Assembly (NCBI RefSeq): GCF_002007235.1 | Contig: NZ_MUHW01000007.1 | Span: 1 to 64,000 of the forward strand | From: Oribacterium sp. C9 | GTDB lineage: Bacteria > Bacillota > Clostridia > Lachnospirales > Lachnospiraceae | Length of the DNA: 64,000 bases | Direction of reading: 5' to 3' | In this document: positions 14,789 through 25,758 of the stretch, piece after piece | Position numbering within the stretch: position 1 is the stretch's first letter | Layout of the letters: every line of letters begins with the position of its first letter | Translations under genes and position numbers: made by a program | Notes under the pieces: model-generated | Told to the model about the DNA's origin: nothing | What the model saw: only the letters and a program-made list of their open reading frames with translations | The model's database searches: none

Positions 14789-17617
14789 TTAATGTTCCAT
14801 AAAACCGGGTATAACATGAGTCACGCAGGATTCGATCTCAACCAGATTTGTATGCTGAGGATTTCCGTTGCAGAGCGGTGTCGGGTATGCAGTGGAGGTT
14901 AGAACATTGATACAGCCTCTTGTATCCACGCCATTCTTGTCAGGTGTGTACCAGGCTCCCTGAGCCATGGATACAACTCCCTGCCGTATTCTTCCTGTAA
15001 CCACCGCCGGAATCCTTACACGGCCTCTGTCATTAAATATCTCCACCAGATCACCATTCTTGATGCCTCTTTCTCCGGCATCCTCAGGATGGATCCACAC
15101 TCCCGGTTTTTCAACCTCATCCTGCCACTCATTGTTATCATGGATGGAATGGGTGCGACGTCTGGTATGCCAGCCTATAAGCTGTAAAGGATAAACTCTT
15201 CGCATAGGGTCTTCAGGTCCTTCAGGGCATGGCACATACCCCGGTATCGCCGGCACTCCGGGGCGGTTCATATCATAAAGCCTTTGAGAGAAGATCTCTA
15301 TCTTTCCGGACGGTGTCGGGAAGGGATGATTCTCAGGGTCGGAAATCTCCTTTTCATAGGCAACACACTTTATCTGTTTTTTATACTGCCAGCCCCCCTC
15401 TTTACAGAATGTCTCATAGTCCGGAAGCTCAGGCTCCTTACTTCTGATAAAGTTGTAGTTTTCTTTAAGCCAGTCTGAAAGCTCGGATCTTCCGGCCGTA
15501 AAGCTCTCATAAACACCGAGCTTCTCTGCCACTTCCTTCATCCAGTCCCACTCGAATCTGCATCCGAATATAGGACGTATAACTTTATTATGCCTAAGGT
15601 AATAGTTAGTGCCTGCCCAGGAGCCTATGATATTTTCGCCTTCAAGGAAGGAAGTTGCCGGAAGCACCAGGTCGGAATGACGGGCACTGGGAGTCATAAA
15701 GACATCCGAACATATTATCATCTCACACTTGCTGTCGTCCCCGAGGATCCGCAGAGTATCATTAACATTACTGTGCTGGTTGATGAGAACATCGCTGGCC
15801 ATACTGAATAGGAGCTTTATATTGCTGCGAAGTTTCTGAACTTCCTTTAACCCGTCCTTTACAGGATCCATATCGGTTCCCTTCTCAACGGCCTTTGTCC
15901 ACAGGAAGGTTGGTATCCTTCCGGGATATGGATTTTGCACAGGATCAAGATAATTCTTCATCGCAGTATGTTCCATGATCCTGCTGGTGTTGCCGCAGCT
16001 GCTTCCGCCGCTAATGCCTACATTACCCGTAAGACATGAAAGCATCATCATGGCTCTTGCTGACTGTTCGCCATTTCCGTGTCTCTGAGCTCCAAAACCT
16101 GCATCTATGCAGGCAGGCTTCGTGGTGGCATATTCACGGGCAAGCTTCCTTATGCGTTCTGCTTCTATTCCTGTGATCTCCTCAGCCCATTCAGGTGTTT
16201 TTGCGATGCCGTCCTTTTGACCGGACAAATAGGAACGATAGCTTTCTTCCTTAGGAACACCCTCCGGCATGTGATCCTCATCAAAACCTATACAATATTT
16301 GTCCATGAACTTCTGATCCTGCAGACCTTCTTCAAAGATAACATAAGCCATGGCATCCGCAAGAGCAGCATCTGTTGAAGGCCGCAGTGCAAACCACTCG
16401 TCTGCATAGCTTGCTCCGGTCTGGCTGAGTCTCGGGTCTATAACGATGATACTGACTCCCTTTTTTTTCAACTGAGAAAGGTAGTAGTTTCTCTCAGGAC
16501 CGAAAATGGTTTCGGCCGGATTGCTTGACCAGAGGATCATGAGCTTTGTATCCAGCTGACATGCCGCGCTGTGCCCTCCTGTGGCATTACCGTATACATA
16601 TTCGGAAATGCTGGTAACACAGGCTGAACTGTAGGAATTGTAGGCATCCAGAAAACCTCCGGTGAGACTCAGAAGTCTCGTCATCATCTGCCCCGGGTTC
16701 ATGATTCCGCATACACCGGTTCCGTAAAGAAGAAAACGGCTTTCCGGACCGTATAGCTTCTGTGTTCTCTCAATGCTTTCCGCCACAAGATCAGTGGCCT
16801 CCTCCCAGCTTATTCTTTCGAACTTTCCGCTGCCTCTTTTTCCTATTCTTCTCATAGGATAATGAAGTCTTTCAGGGTTCAGATAGGTCTTTCTGTAGCC
16901 TCTTCCTCTCACACAGGCGCGAATCTGCGGTGAATGTTCTTCACAACAGTCAGATTCGATCTGAAGAAGGCAGTTTTCCTTCACATGTGGACGGATAACA
17001 CAGATTCCTCCGCAGTTATTCATTCCGCCTGTGGGAACGATCCTTTCGGCTTCATTTTCTATAGGTGAATTAAGCTCATGGCTTCCCTCACCGAAATCCT
17101 CCGCCACCGGTTCCCAATTGCTAAGCATTGACAGAAGATCTTCAAAAAATGTCCTGATTCCTGAAAATGCTTCGGAATAATCACATAGACTTCTATACAG
17201 CGCACGAAGACCAAAAAGCAGGTAGTTATCGAGAAAATCCACAACCTCTTCTATACGAGATGAGACTTCACCCTTTGCTCCGATAAGATACTCAAGGAAT
17301 CGAAGCTGTTCTCCGAGATAATCCGGTGGATTTCCTTCAAACCATTCGGGTTCATAGCCGAAGCGGTGATAAATCTCTATGATTTCAAGAGTCGTATGAT
17401 TCAGAAGAACCTTTTCCCCTATATATACAGATGCCCATAAAGGAGCATGAAAATCCGCATCGGTCCCACGAAAACAGAAATCATAGACAAGTTCCCACTC
17501 TCTTTTACTGTGAAGAGACCAGTCAGAGAAACTGCTGCATATTTCCATGGCCTTATCGCGACTTTCCAGAAAATCCGCGCCGGTTCTTATTTTGTTAAGT
17601 ATGTTAGTTTTAGTCAT
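14789..17617 (-). CDS. Molybdopterin oxidoreductase (DMSO reductase family) with fused TorD-like chaperone domain
   Basis: 942 residues. Residues ~1-175 are an all-helical domain with a PPDYLGEQLRFLEYL motif typical of TorD/DmsD chaperones. Residues ~195-940 are a DmsA-like catalytic subunit. Its iron-sulfur region reads GGMNNCGGIC...IRACVRGRG with Cys 202, 206 and 235, but Gly 198 stands where DmsA has its first Cys. The Mo-ligand region is NSYSSACVTS, suggesting Ser. The C terminus has the cofactor-binding TSTAYPTPLCNGNPQHTN. No Tat signal, so the enzyme is cytoplasmic. Encoded after an NAD(P)/FAD oxidoreductase and a DmsB-like ferredoxin, with no membrane anchor. Substrate may be an S- or N-oxide or another small oxyanion. 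Confidence 0.88.
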   Translation of the reverse strand: MTKTNILNKIRTGADFLESRDKAMEICSSFSDWSLHSKREWELVYDFCFRGTDADFHAPLWASVYIGEKVLLNHTTLEIIEIYHRFGYEPEWFEGNPPDYLGEQLRFLEYLIGAKGEVSSRIEEVVDFLDNYLLFGLRALYRSLCDYSEAFSGIRTFFEDLLSMLSNWEPVAEDFGEGSHELNSPIENEAERIVPTGGMNNCGGICVIRPHVKENCLLQIESDCCEEHSPQIRACVRGRGYRKTYLNPERLHYPMRRIGKRGSGKFERISWEEATDLVAESIERTQKLYGPESRFLLYGTGVCGIMNPGQMMTRLLSLTGGFLDAYNSYSSACVTSISEYVYGNATGGHSAACQLDTKLMILWSSNPAETIFGPERNYYLSQLKKKGVSIIVIDPRLSQTGASYADEWFALRPSTDAALADAMAYVIFEEGLQDQKFMDKYCIGFDEDHMPEGVPKEESYRSYLSGQKDGIAKTPEWAEEITGIEAERIRKLAREYATTKPACIDAGFGAQRHGNGEQSARAMMMLSCLTGNVGISGGSSCGNTSRIMEHTAMKNYLDPVQNPYPGRIPTFLWTKAVEKGTDMDPVKDGLKEVQKLRSNIKLLFSMASDVLINQHSNVNDTLRILGDDSKCEMIICSDVFMTPSARHSDLVLPATSFLEGENIIGSWAGTNYYLRHNKVIRPIFGCRFEWDWMKEVAEKLGVYESFTAGRSELSDWLKENYNFIRSKEPELPDYETFCKEGGWQYKKQIKCVAYEKEISDPENHPFPTPSGKIEIFSQRLYDMNRPGVPAIPGYVPCPEGPEDPMRRVYPLQLIGWHTRRRTHSIHDNNEWQDEVEKPGVWIHPEDAGERGIKNGDLVEIFNDRGRVRIPAVVTGRIRQGVVSMAQGAWYTPDKNGVDTRGCINVLTSTAYPTPLCNGNPQHTNLVEIESCVTHVIPGFMEH

Positions 17618-17629
17618 TGCATAACCTCT

Positions 17630-18823
17630 TTAAAGATTAACTGGAACAGTACGCATTTCGCTAATGTCTCCCATCAGCACAATACCGCACAGCTTTCCGT
17701 CCCTGTAAAAACGTTTCTGATAATTCTGTGAACCGCACCGGTTGTGATTGACCCTGAACATGTAATTCTCATCCCCGAAGGGTGTACTATGACTGACTTC
17801 TGTTGTGATTCCGGGTTCTTCCTGAGTAGTACCGCTTGCAAACATTCCCATACCCATGGCTGTAAGTATAACAGGAAAATTCCCCACCCGGAAAGAACGC
17901 ATACTTTCAGAGTGAACCGCATTATATCCTGCTGTATCGCCGGAAACCTTGGCGTATTTCCATAGCCCCGGATTTGGAATGCTGCACTGCACGCAGTCAC
18001 CGGCAGCAAGTATATCAGGATCACTGGTCACAAGATAATCGTCTGCCATAACTCCACGGTCACAACTTAGTCCTGCCTCCTTTGCGGGAGCAACTACCGG
18101 ACGTACACCGGTGGAAAGGACCACGAGATCAGCGGAAAAACGACGACCATCCGAAAGAATGACTCCGGTAACATTTTCATCACCTGTCAGCTCCCGGATC
18201 TGCACAGCTGTATGGATTTCTATCCCCTGTTTTTCAATGCTTATTCGGAGTATATCAGAGGATTCCTCATCAAGCTGGCGTGCCATAACACGAGGTGCTG
18301 ACTCCAGAATAGTGCAGTGAATGCCCATTTCATGAAGCTCCCAGGCCATTTCCATGCCTATGATTCCACCACCGATAAATACAGCTTTTTTTGCAGTCAT
18401 GGTCTTACGTCTAAGCTCATGAAAATCCTGTACTGTACGAAGTGTCAAAACACCCCTCTTATCTTTTCCGGGTATGGGTGGAACAAAACAGGTGGCACCC
18501 AGAGCATAGATACATTTCCTGTAGCTTAGGACGGTGCTGCCATCCAGTATCACCCTGTGATTTTCACGGTCAATTCCTGATACTGTCCTTCCCTTTAAAA
18601 CTGTGATACGATTCTCCTCATACCAGCTGTCTTTCGCTGTATATATCTTATTCTTTCTGAATCTGGAAAAATCAGTTTTACTTAGAAGGGGGCGAAGATA
18701 CGTACTCTCTTTTTCTTCTCCTATCATGATGATCTCACAATCGGTATCCTCACGACGTATGGAACGTGCTGCTGAAAAACCCGCAATTCCGGTTCCGAGT
18801 ATCACATATGTGTCAGTCATCAT
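17630..18823 (-). CDS. NAD(P)/FAD-dependent oxidoreductase
   Basis: 397 residues of the pyridine nucleotide-disulfide oxidoreductase class, close to rubredoxin or nitrite reductase FAD subunits. The N-terminal FAD site is VILGTGIAGFSAARSIRRED, the NAD site AVFIGGGIIGMEMAWELHEMG near residue 145, and the second FAD motif DPDILAAGDCVQ near 268. It overlaps the DmsB-like gene by 11 bp (a second ATG at 18820 is also possible). It most likely passes electrons from NAD(P)H through the 4Fe-4S subunit to the molybdoenzyme, replacing the usual quinol-oxidising DmsC anchor. Confidence 0.88.
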   Translation of the reverse strand: MMTDTYVILGTGIAGFSAARSIRREDTDCEIIMIGEEKESTYLRPLLSKTDFSRFRKNKIYTAKDSWYEENRITVLKGRTVSGIDRENHRVILDGSTVLSYRKCIYALGATCFVPPIPGKDKRGVLTLRTVQDFHELRRKTMTAKKAVFIGGGIIGMEMAWELHEMGIHCTILESAPRVMARQLDEESSDILRISIEKQGIEIHTAVQIRELTGDENVTGVILSDGRRFSADLVVLSTGVRPVVAPAKEAGLSCDRGVMADDYLVTSDPDILAAGDCVQCSIPNPGLWKYAKVSGDTAGYNAVHSESMRSFRVGNFPVILTAMGMGMFASGTTQEEPGITTEVSHSTPFGDENYMFRVNHNRCGSQNYQKRFYRDGKLCGIVLMGDISEMRTVPVNL

Positions 18824-19370
18824 TCTCCTCCTTTTTAAGTATCATAAGGTGAGGTCTAGTCATGGAAGGATCCGGCAGGAATGGAAGTGCACTGGTATAC
18901 TTACTTTTTTCCTCTTCCGTCAGAGTATCGAGATCCACGAATTTAAGGCAATGGGTAATGCAGGCTTCCACACACAGTGGCTCTTTTCCCTCCTGTCTTC
19001 TGTCAAAGCAGGCATCACACTTCATGGATCTTCCGGTCACATGGCTCAGCTTAGGAGCTCCGTATGGGCATACCCATGTACAGGTCCCGCATCCGATACA
19101 CATCTCGGGATCCGGGGCGATGGTCCCGTCACTTTGTTTATGCATGGCACCCGTCGGACAGTTGGCGGCGCAAAGAGCGGATGAACAATGATTACATGCA
19201 CCGGAATAATGAACTGTCCGGAAATTTCCTTTTTCATCTGTATATTCTATTGACTCAACACGTCGGAAAAACAGTCCCAATTCCAGATCATGCCCGTCCT
19301 TACATGCCATCTGACAGGCATTACAGCCGATACATCTGGTTTGGTCATAGAGGAAACCGTAGGTTGCCAT
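18813..19370 (-). CDS. DmsB-like 4Fe-4S electron-transfer subunit
   Basis: 185 residues with four cysteine groups for up to four 4Fe-4S clusters: TRCIGCNACQMACKDGHDL, CNHCSSALCAANCPTGAM, EMCIGCGTCTWVCPYGAP and MKCDACFDRRQ...CVEAC. This is the layout of DmsB/NrfC-type ferredoxins. First gene of the operon, with GGAG upstream of ATG 19370. It should shuttle electrons between the FAD oxidoreductase and the molybdopterin subunit in the cytoplasm. Its own promoter must lie in the short gap after the terminator at 19398-19425, or it is read from upstream. Confidence 0.92.
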   Translation of the reverse strand: MATYGFLYDQTRCIGCNACQMACKDGHDLELGLFFRRVESIEYTDEKGNFRTVHYSGACNHCSSALCAANCPTGAMHKQSDGTIAPDPEMCIGCGTCTWVCPYGAPKLSHVTGRSMKCDACFDRRQEGKEPLCVEACITHCLKFVDLDTLTEEEKSKYTSALPFLPDPSMTRPHLMILKKEENDD

Positions 19371-19397
19371 AACTTTTAAACTCCTTGCTTAATTGAT

Positions 19398-19425
19398 AAA
19401 AAGGCACCTGCATATAACAGGTGCC
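19398..19425 (-). terminator. Intrinsic terminator after the PTS operon
   Basis: GGCACCTG (19403-19410) and CAGGTGCC (19418-19425) form an 8-bp stem with a 7-base loop. On the minus strand it is followed by TTTTTATC. It separates the PTS-glucosidase operon from the molybdoenzyme operon. Confidence 0.75.
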
Positions 19426-19451
19426 CGAATGATGATCAGTACAATGTCTTT

Positions 19452-20870
19452 TTATGCCGTTTTTTTAATTATGTTCTTCTTCTCAGCCTTTACTGCACGC
19501 TCATCCTTTTCGATGCTCTCATCAAGACCTACAGCATATGATACTGCGGCAGAAACAACGAATGAGATTGCAAGTCCGATCAGCATGGTAGGTATACTTC
19601 CGGTATATGCAGGCAGTGAAATAATTGCCGGCATCGCAAAAGTAATTGCCTTTGCACCTGAAGCTGCAACAAATGCACCGGATACGGCTCCTCCTATGAT
19701 AGCACCAAGAAGAGGTTTCTTAAAGCGGAATCCAACGGCATACAGAGCCGGCTCGGTTATTCCGATGAAAGCAGAAATAAATGCAGACATGGTTGAAGTC
19801 TTGTTCTCAGCTTTCTTTGCTCTTAAGAATACACCGAAAGCCATTCCGGCAACAGCCATTGTGGCAACACAGTTTACAGGAGCGATCATATCATATCCAA
19901 GAGTAGCAAAGTTGTTCATCATGATAGGTGACATTGAGAAGTGCATACCTGCAAAAACCAGGAACTGTCTGGTTCCTCCAACGAACAGACCGGCAAGGAG
20001 CGGTGAGAAGTTAAAGAGAGCCTTGATCACTTCACCTACATATATACCGATGTAATAACCGATAGGTCCAAGTACAACTATTGCAACAGGAGCCATGACT
20101 GTCAATGTAAGCAGAGGTACAACAACGATCCTAAGGAAGTCAGGAACGATCTTGCTGAAGAACTTGTGTACGTGATTCATTACATAGACACTCATAAGAA
20201 TAGGAATAACCGATCCTGAATACTTAACCATGGTAAACGGTATTCCAAGGAATGAGCTTGACTCACCTGCACCTGCAATGATCGTAGGATATATCAGGAT
20301 TCCCGCAAGGACCATAGCCATTCCGATATCGGCCTTAAGCTTCTTTGCTGCAGTGTAGGCGAGAAGCATTGGCAGGAAATAAAAGATAGCGTCGGAAGCT
20401 GCATTCATAACGGTGTAGAAACCGGTCTCTGTACTGATCCAGCTATAGGTTGAAGCCATTACAAGTAAGCCCTTAAGGACACCGGCACCGGCCAGTGGCG
20501 CAAGGATCGGTGCAAAGCAGGAAACCATGAAATCCATAAGACGGTTTCCGAGACTTACCTTACTTGCAGCTTTCTTGTCCTCTTTGGTATCTGCATCATC
20601 TTCTACTGCAGCCTGTGCTGCGATGCCTGCAGCAGTACAAACATCAGGATAAACCTTATTAACGTGGTTTCCGATAATGATCTGAAGCTGACCTATTTTT
20701 TTGATGCATCCCAGCACTCCCGGGATCTTTTTGATCTCAGATTCATCTGCCTTATCCTGATCAACCAGTGTAAATCTGAGACGTGTAGAACAATGAATCA
20801 CTGTGTTGATGTTCTCTTTGCCTCCTACGGCAGCAACAATGGCCTCTGCCAGTTCCGTATAATTTGCCAT
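19452..20870 (-). CDS. PTS beta-glucoside-type EIIBC component
   Basis: 472 residues. The N-terminal EIIB domain has the phospho-acceptor Cys 27 in NTVIHCSTRLRF, followed by a linker and an EIIC domain of about ten membrane segments (NRLMDFMVSCFAPILAPLAG, FAGMHFSMSPIMMNN, GITEPALYAVGFRFKKPLLG). No EIIA domain is present, so phosphate must come from an EIIA made elsewhere. It imports a beta-glucoside as the 6-phosphate, the substrate for the 6-phospho-beta-glucosidase encoded upstream. Last gene of a three-gene operon. SD AAGGAG. Confidence 0.9.
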   Translation of the reverse strand: MANYTELAEAIVAAVGGKENINTVIHCSTRLRFTLVDQDKADESEIKKIPGVLGCIKKIGQLQIIIGNHVNKVYPDVCTAAGIAAQAAVEDDADTKEDKKAASKVSLGNRLMDFMVSCFAPILAPLAGAGVLKGLLVMASTYSWISTETGFYTVMNAASDAIFYFLPMLLAYTAAKKLKADIGMAMVLAGILIYPTIIAGAGESSSFLGIPFTMVKYSGSVIPILMSVYVMNHVHKFFSKIVPDFLRIVVVPLLTLTVMAPVAIVVLGPIGYYIGIYVGEVIKALFNFSPLLAGLFVGGTRQFLVFAGMHFSMSPIMMNNFATLGYDMIAPVNCVATMAVAGMAFGVFLRAKKAENKTSTMSAFISAFIGITEPALYAVGFRFKKPLLGAIIGGAVSGAFVAASGAKAITFAMPAIISLPAYTGSIPTMLIGLAISFVVSAAVSYAVGLDESIEKDERAVKAEKKNIIKKTA

Positions 20871-20939
20871 TTTTTTATCTCCTTTTTTCTTTTTATCATT
20901 CAGTCAAACCTTGTTGACCTAATGTTCGTCAGAATTGCA

Positions 20940-23581
<2,642 letters not shown>

Positions 23582-23614
23582 TTAAGTTTCACCCAGTATC
23601 TTTCTCGTAATATT

Positions 23615-23673
23615 CTGTAAGCTGTATTACAACTTACAGGTTACAGATTATATTTGTGCATATAGTATGTCAA
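23615..23673 (-). promoter_or_regulatory. Promoter and GntR operator of the dehydratase-GH1-PTS operon
   Basis: The 25-bp palindrome from CTGTAAG (23615-23621) to CTTACAG (23633-23639) has one mismatch and is centred on CTGTATTACAA. Upstream on the minus strand are TTGACA (complement of 23668-23673) and TATAAT (complement of 23647-23652), spaced 15 bp, or 17 bp if TAATCT is used. The operator lies just downstream of the start of transcription, fitting repression. Confidence 0.6.
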
Positions 23674-23780
23674 CATAAATATAAAAAAAGTATAAACTTT
23701 AGCGATATGCATATGTTTTCACACGATAATATGTGAAAAAAGCCACTAGACACAACGCTTCAAAGCTATTCTTGATTGTA

Positions 23781-23795
23781 AGCTGTATTACAGCT
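23781..23795. promoter_or_regulatory. Second GntR operator, regulator side
   Basis: Perfect 15-bp palindrome AGCTGTATTACAGCT (arms AGCTGTA/TACAGCT around one T). It shares 14 of 15 bases with 23620-23634 and lies about 80 bp before the GntR start. Together the two sites, 161 bp apart, bracket the divergent promoter region. The rest of the 295-bp gap is AT-rich with no other feature recognised. Confidence 0.65.
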
Positions 23796-23876
23796 ATAAT
23801 GGTCACATAGCATAAACTGATATCCAGTTATAGCCATAGACTTTATTACACCATATGGATATGGAGATTACTTTAC

Positions 23877-24581
23877 ATGGAAAATTTGGCAAAAATAAAA
23901 AAAACAAATATATCTGAGCAGGTCTTCGATCTTCTCAAGACACATATAGCACAGGGCAAACTCAAGGCCGGCGAAAAACTCCCCTCTGAAAATGAACTGT
24001 GTGCCATGCTAGGTGTCAGTCGTCCTCCTGTAAACGCTGCAGTGAACCGACTAAGAGCCATGGGGCTCGTTGAAGTACGTCCCGGTGACGGAAGTTATGT
24101 AAAAGAATTCAGCAGCAGTGACTATTTCAAGACTTATGCTGATATGGTAATGGATATACAGGATATCCCGGAGATTCTGGAAGTACGACGGGCGCTTGAA
24201 ATCGAGAGCTTCCGGCTTGCCATGGAACGTGCGGAAGAATCAGATATAACAAAGCTGGAAGAAATGACTGAAAGGATCATTAAGGCCAGGAAGTCAAAGG
24301 ATTATAAGAAGCTTGCAAAAAATGATTATCTGTTCCATCTGCACATCTGTGAGTGTTCCAAAAACAGGTATTTCCCCATGATGTTCAACATGCTGGAGGG
24401 CTTGATCTATAAGCAGGTGGAGATGTTTGCCATCTCCATAGAAAAACGCACTGCCATCGATGAAAAAACCATCGATGATCATACTCTTATCTGCAAAGCA
24501 CTCCGTGAAAAAGATTTTGATACCTATATTCGTATCATTTCAGAACATACCAATTATGAAGCCCACATGAAGGAAGTATAA
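23877..24581 (+). CDS. FadR-type GntR transcriptional regulator
   Basis: 234 residues. N-terminal winged HTH (LKTHIAQGKLKAGEKLPSE, MLGVSRPPVNAAVNRLRAMG) and C-terminal FCD domain with metal-site pattern (EVRRALEIESFRLAM, NDYLFHLHICECSKN, IDDHTLICKALREKD). Start at ATG with GGAGATTAC upstream. Divergent from the dehydratase-GH1-PTS operon, with paired TGTATTACA-core operators, the type used by FCD GntR proteins. It should respond to the sugar acid or its phosphate made in this pathway. Confidence 0.88.
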   Translation: MENLAKIKKTNISEQVFDLLKTHIAQGKLKAGEKLPSENELCAMLGVSRPPVNAAVNRLRAMGLVEVRPGDGSYVKEFSSSDYFKTYADMVMDIQDIPEILEVRRALEIESFRLAMERAEESDITKLEEMTERIIKARKSKDYKKLAKNDYLFHLHICECSKNRYFPMMFNMLEGLIYKQVEMFAISIEKRTAIDEKTIDDHTLICKALREKDFDTYIRIISEHTNYEAHMKEV

Positions 24582-24665
24582 ATATCATGAAAGATGTAGC
24601 TCAGGTCTGTACCGATACACCTGTTTTCCCTTTTACTCAAAGGAGATTTAACATCATTTCTGAAA

Positions 24666-24704
24666 TAATAAAGGCCGCGGATCATCTCCGCGACCTTTAT
24701 TTTA
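24666..24704. terminator. Bidirectional intrinsic terminator
   Basis: AATAAAGGCCGCGGA (24667-24681) pairs with TCCGCGACCTTTATT (24687-24701) with one mismatch and a 5-base loop. A-rich left and T-rich right flanks allow termination of the plus-strand GntR gene and of the minus-strand VOC gene. Confidence 0.8.
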
Positions 24705-24764
24705 TGACGTGAATGTCAAAATTCTATATCAAATCGTTATAGCTTCTGACTTACATCTTGGTTT

Positions 24765-25136
24765 TTACTCTTTTATATGCTGTGATACAGCGAGAATATA
24801 TCCGGATTCAGACACCATGATATTGAATCTGGAGGATCCGGTATCTACGGTTTCTTTTGCAGCTTCATGTCTCGCTTTATGGAATCCATGATCCTCGAGA
24901 AATTTCACAGTTTCATCCAGATCTTCAACATTCATACGAATCATCGTCCAGTCTTTTTCACCCTCAGCTATATCTACGTGAAAGCCGTTCGCATCCTTCA
25001 TCCTGACACTGGTGCGATTACTAATGCTTATGCCCTCTTTTGTATGGCGTTTCTCAAAGCCTAATTCCTCAAACAGCTTGATTGCTGACTCCGGGTCTGT
25101 GGTCACGATCAGCGGATTAAAACTTGTAATTTTCAT
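24765..25136 (-). CDS. VOC (glyoxalase/bleomycin-resistance fold) protein
   Basis: 123 residues, one full two-motif VOC domain: KITSFNPLIVTTDPESAIKL at the start and NVEDLDETVKFLEDHGF in the second half. The typical metal-ligand positions are not all evident, so it may be a binding protein or an enzyme. It is divergent from a Fur-family regulator across a 160-bp gap that contains a Fur-like palindrome, which hints at metal- or peroxide-linked control. Substrate unknown. Confidence 0.75.
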   Translation of the reverse strand: MKITSFNPLIVTTDPESAIKLFEELGFEKRHTKEGISISNRTSVRMKDANGFHVDIAEGEKDWTMIRMNVEDLDETVKFLEDHGFHKARHEAAKETVDTGSSRFNIMVSESGYILAVSQHIKE

Positions 25137-25184
25137 TCTAATTCCTCCTAAACATGTTATGTAATCTTTCTGTTACATCGACAG

Positions 25185-25201
25185 TTATAGGATTACTATA
25201 A
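25185..25201. promoter_or_regulatory. Fur-family-like operator
   Basis: TTATAG-gatta-CTATAA is a 17-bp inverted repeat between the divergent VOC and Fur-family genes, about 95 bp before the latter. It resembles PerR/Fur boxes (TTATAAT-N-ATTATAA) but with a longer centre. Likely site for the adjacent Fur-type regulator. The match is partial. Confidence 0.4.
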
Positions 25202-25296
25202 GTATATAATTTTAATTATTTACAACACTTGATAGTATGTCGGAACATGTATTGATGTGCTATGATATCACTAAAATTCAGATGCAGGAAGTAAGT

Positions 25297-25704
25297 ATGA
25301 AAGCAGAATATAAGACAAAAGCAAGAACAGCCTTATTGGATTTCTTGCAGAAAAATTCAGATAAAAGTTTCAGTGCAGTTGAACTGTTGGCTCACTTACA
25401 GCAGAACGTAGGTGGAATAAATGTAACCACCGTTTATAGAAATCTGGACAGACTCTGTGATCAGGGCGTAATTTTTAAATTCAGAGAACCGGATCATGAC
25501 GCCTGGTTCTATCAGTATTCTGCCGAACACGAACACTGTGATTCACATATGCACGGACAGTGTTCAGAATGCGGCAGGGTCTTTCATCTGGAGAATGACT
25601 TTGTGGAAGCATTTGAAAAGCTTGTAAAATCTTCATACGGTCTGGATGTAGATCCCGGAAAAACGGTTATAGTAGGGAAATGCGAAAAATGTAAGAAGAA
25701 ATAA
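25297..25704 (+). CDS. Fur-family metalloregulator
   Basis: 135 residues from ATG 25297, after AGGAAG. The upstream in-frame ATG lacks a site. The winged HTH includes KSFSAVELLAHLQ and INVTTVYRNLDRLCDQGVIF, and the dimer domain carries His-rich HEHCDSHMHGQ, the structural zinc CxxC pair CSEC and CEKC, and HLENDF. It could be a Zur- or PerR-type protein, and the sequence does not settle the metal. A histidine phosphatase gene follows 54 bp later. Confidence 0.85.
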   Translation: MKAEYKTKARTALLDFLQKNSDKSFSAVELLAHLQQNVGGINVTTVYRNLDRLCDQGVIFKFREPDHDAWFYQYSAEHEHCDSHMHGQCSECGRVFHLENDFVEAFEKLVKSSYGLDVDPGKTVIVGKCEKCKKK

Positions 25705-25758
25705 ACAACAAAACAACATCTTACTATAAGCTGATTCCCTGTAAATTGGAGGTACTGT

